Below, piece by piece: positions 32,644 to 32,818 of a stretch of DNA of 32,818 nucleotides. The stretch's first letter is position 1; each line of letters opens with the position of its first letter. Source of the stretch: Liolophura sinensis (lineage: Eukaryota; Mollusca; Polyplacophora; Chitonida; Chitonidae); the NCBI RefSeq assembly GCF_032854445.1, contig NW_027018384.1:1-32818 (forward strand), in the 5' to 3' direction. The notes beneath the pieces were generated by a model. It was not told the origin of the DNA. It ran no database searches and saw only the letters and a list, made by a program, of their open reading frames with translations. Position numbers and translations under genes: made by a program.

Positions 32644-32818
32644 TTGAATGATCATTTATGTCATAATCACGTGCCCAGCAACGGCTCTTACTCCATGGAA
32701 ACCAGGGGAAATTTGCAATTTTTCAACAGCTGCCGATGCCTGGCTCAATTCCGCATCTTTTGGCACCTTGGCTGAAGTGGGTCAGTGTTCAGTTGTACTT
32801 TTTACAGCAGACTGTATC
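32644..32818 (+). repeat. Monomer m60, 3'-truncated by window end
   Basis: First 175 bases of HOR position 6 (CC at 32-33, 110C, GCTGAAG), with extra bases in CCAGGGGAAA and CCTTGGCTG. Confidence 0.93.

Larger units (their letters stand above)
1..32818 (+). repeat. Tandem satellite array, 549-bp monomer, about 60 copies
   Basis: The whole window is one head-to-tail array. The start motif TTGAATGATCAT recurs every 549 bases (460, 1009, 1557, 2108 and so on to 32644), with only 1-4 base length changes plus two 109-bp deletions. No inverted monomer, transposon insertion or unique sequence was seen, and both ends lie inside the array, so its true length is unknown. Offsets used below count from the first T of that motif. 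Marker sites are 3 (G/C), 14 (T/G), 32-33 (GT/CC/AC), 78 (T/G), 94 (G/A), 110 (C/A), 126-143 (cluster), 145 (C/T), 191 and 193 (TATG, CATG or CACG), 205 (G/C), 247 (G/C), 261 (A/G), 285-289, 302-304 (GAC/CAG), 334 (T/A), 374 (T/G), 407 (C/G), 420 (C/T), 433 (G/T), 491 (G/C), 508, 514 and 533-544. The strand label is arbitrary. No gene lies anywhere in it. The family is not recognised; a eukaryotic origin is inferred from array type only. Confidence 0.98.
29164..32818. other. Indel-rich tail, probable low-quality consensus
   Basis: Against the matching monomers of copies 1 and 2 I count 30 single-base indels here: 20 insertions and 10 deletions. They lie near 29164, 29270, 29659, 29799, 29805, 30016, 30134, 30145, 30289, 30439, 30559, 30724, 30845, 30864, 30930, 31063, 31335, 31437, 31497, 31701, 31835, 31951, 32200, 32254, 32265, 32277, 32353, 32586, 32706 and 32769. 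Many change the length of a base run. Substitutions are not similarly raised. Uncorrected long-read error at a contig end or in a low-coverage stretch is the simplest reading; coordinates here may be off by a few bases. Confidence 0.85.
29890..32818 (+). repeat. 12-monomer higher-order repeat, partial copy 3 (m55-m60)
   Basis: Five monomers plus 175 bases repeat m43-m48. They carry m43's chimeric 5' half (CCTTGCTTGAAG, the m43 CCTTGCTGAAG plus one T), m44's AGTAAAAG, m45's GTTTATCTAC and TGTAGATG, and m46's GCAATACGCG. At sites where copies 1 and 2 differ, copy 3 usually agrees with copy 2 (m34/m46/m58 and m35/m47/m59). At m45 offset ~490 it agrees with copy 1. Many single-base indels are superimposed. 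Confidence 0.93.

Noticed and set aside
1-32818. CRISPR array or other bacterial repeat system
   Set aside because: The repeat unit is 549 bp with no conserved-repeat/variable-spacer structure; variation is scattered point changes along the monomer, and no cas-like gene is present.
1-32818. CENP-B-box-like 17-mer
   Set aside because: TTCG occurrences on both strands were compared with the nTTCGnnnnAnnCGGGn core; none I checked carries the A and CGGG at the required spacing.
1-32818. Transposon with terminal repeats as the source of the periodicity
   Set aside because: No terminal inverted repeats, target-site duplications or transposase/reverse transcriptase motifs were seen; monomer boundaries are arbitrary because the repeat is seamlessly tandem.

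Overview
The window is one uninterrupted tandem satellite array with no unique DNA at either end. Its monomer is 549 bp, and about 60 head-to-tail copies fill all 32,818 bases on one orientation. I found no convincing protein-coding gene, RNA gene, insertion sequence or CRISPR array. A homogenised 33+ kb array of a moderately AT-rich, roughly half-kilobase monomer points to a eukaryotic nuclear genome, probably centromeric, pericentromeric or another heterochromatic block. I do not recognise the monomer family, so neither species nor clade can be named.

Layout. Monomers are named m0 to m60 here, each starting at the motif TTGAATGATCAT (first full start at 460). m0 (1-459) and m60 (32644-32818) are cut by the window edges. 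The left half (m0 to about m26, 1-14515) is a mosaic of older multimer duplications. Blocks recur at 6-, 7- and 18-monomer distances, and two junctions (2596/2597 and 5781/5782) carry the identical 109-bp deletion. A middle zone (m27-m30, 14516-16713) has a two-monomer alternation. The right half (16714-32818) is a young higher-order repeat (HOR) of 12 monomers, about 6,588 bp. It is present as copy 1 (16714-23302), copy 2 (23303-29889) and a partial copy 3 (29890-32818). Where I compared monomers directly, copies 1 and 2 differ by only about one to three bases per monomer.

How it seems to have evolved. Monomer classes are defined by linked variants: a D class with an ATTCATGTGGG cluster, an R class with CACG/GGGCTGAGCCC, an S class with a TAG at offset 145-147, and others. 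Several monomers (m21, m23, m43) are visibly chimeric, recording unequal exchange inside monomers. m43 is the exchange product that created the 12-mer period.

Quality note. From about 29164 to the end, 30 single-base indels appear in 3.65 kb, against roughly a dozen in the preceding 29.1 kb. Two thirds are insertions, many lengthening a base run. This looks like unpolished long-read consensus rather than biology.

Open frames of 60-128 codons recur in every monomer because 549 is a multiple of 3. They are broken in different ways in different copies, vary mainly at amino-acid-changing sites and mostly begin at non-ATG codons, so none is annotated as a gene.
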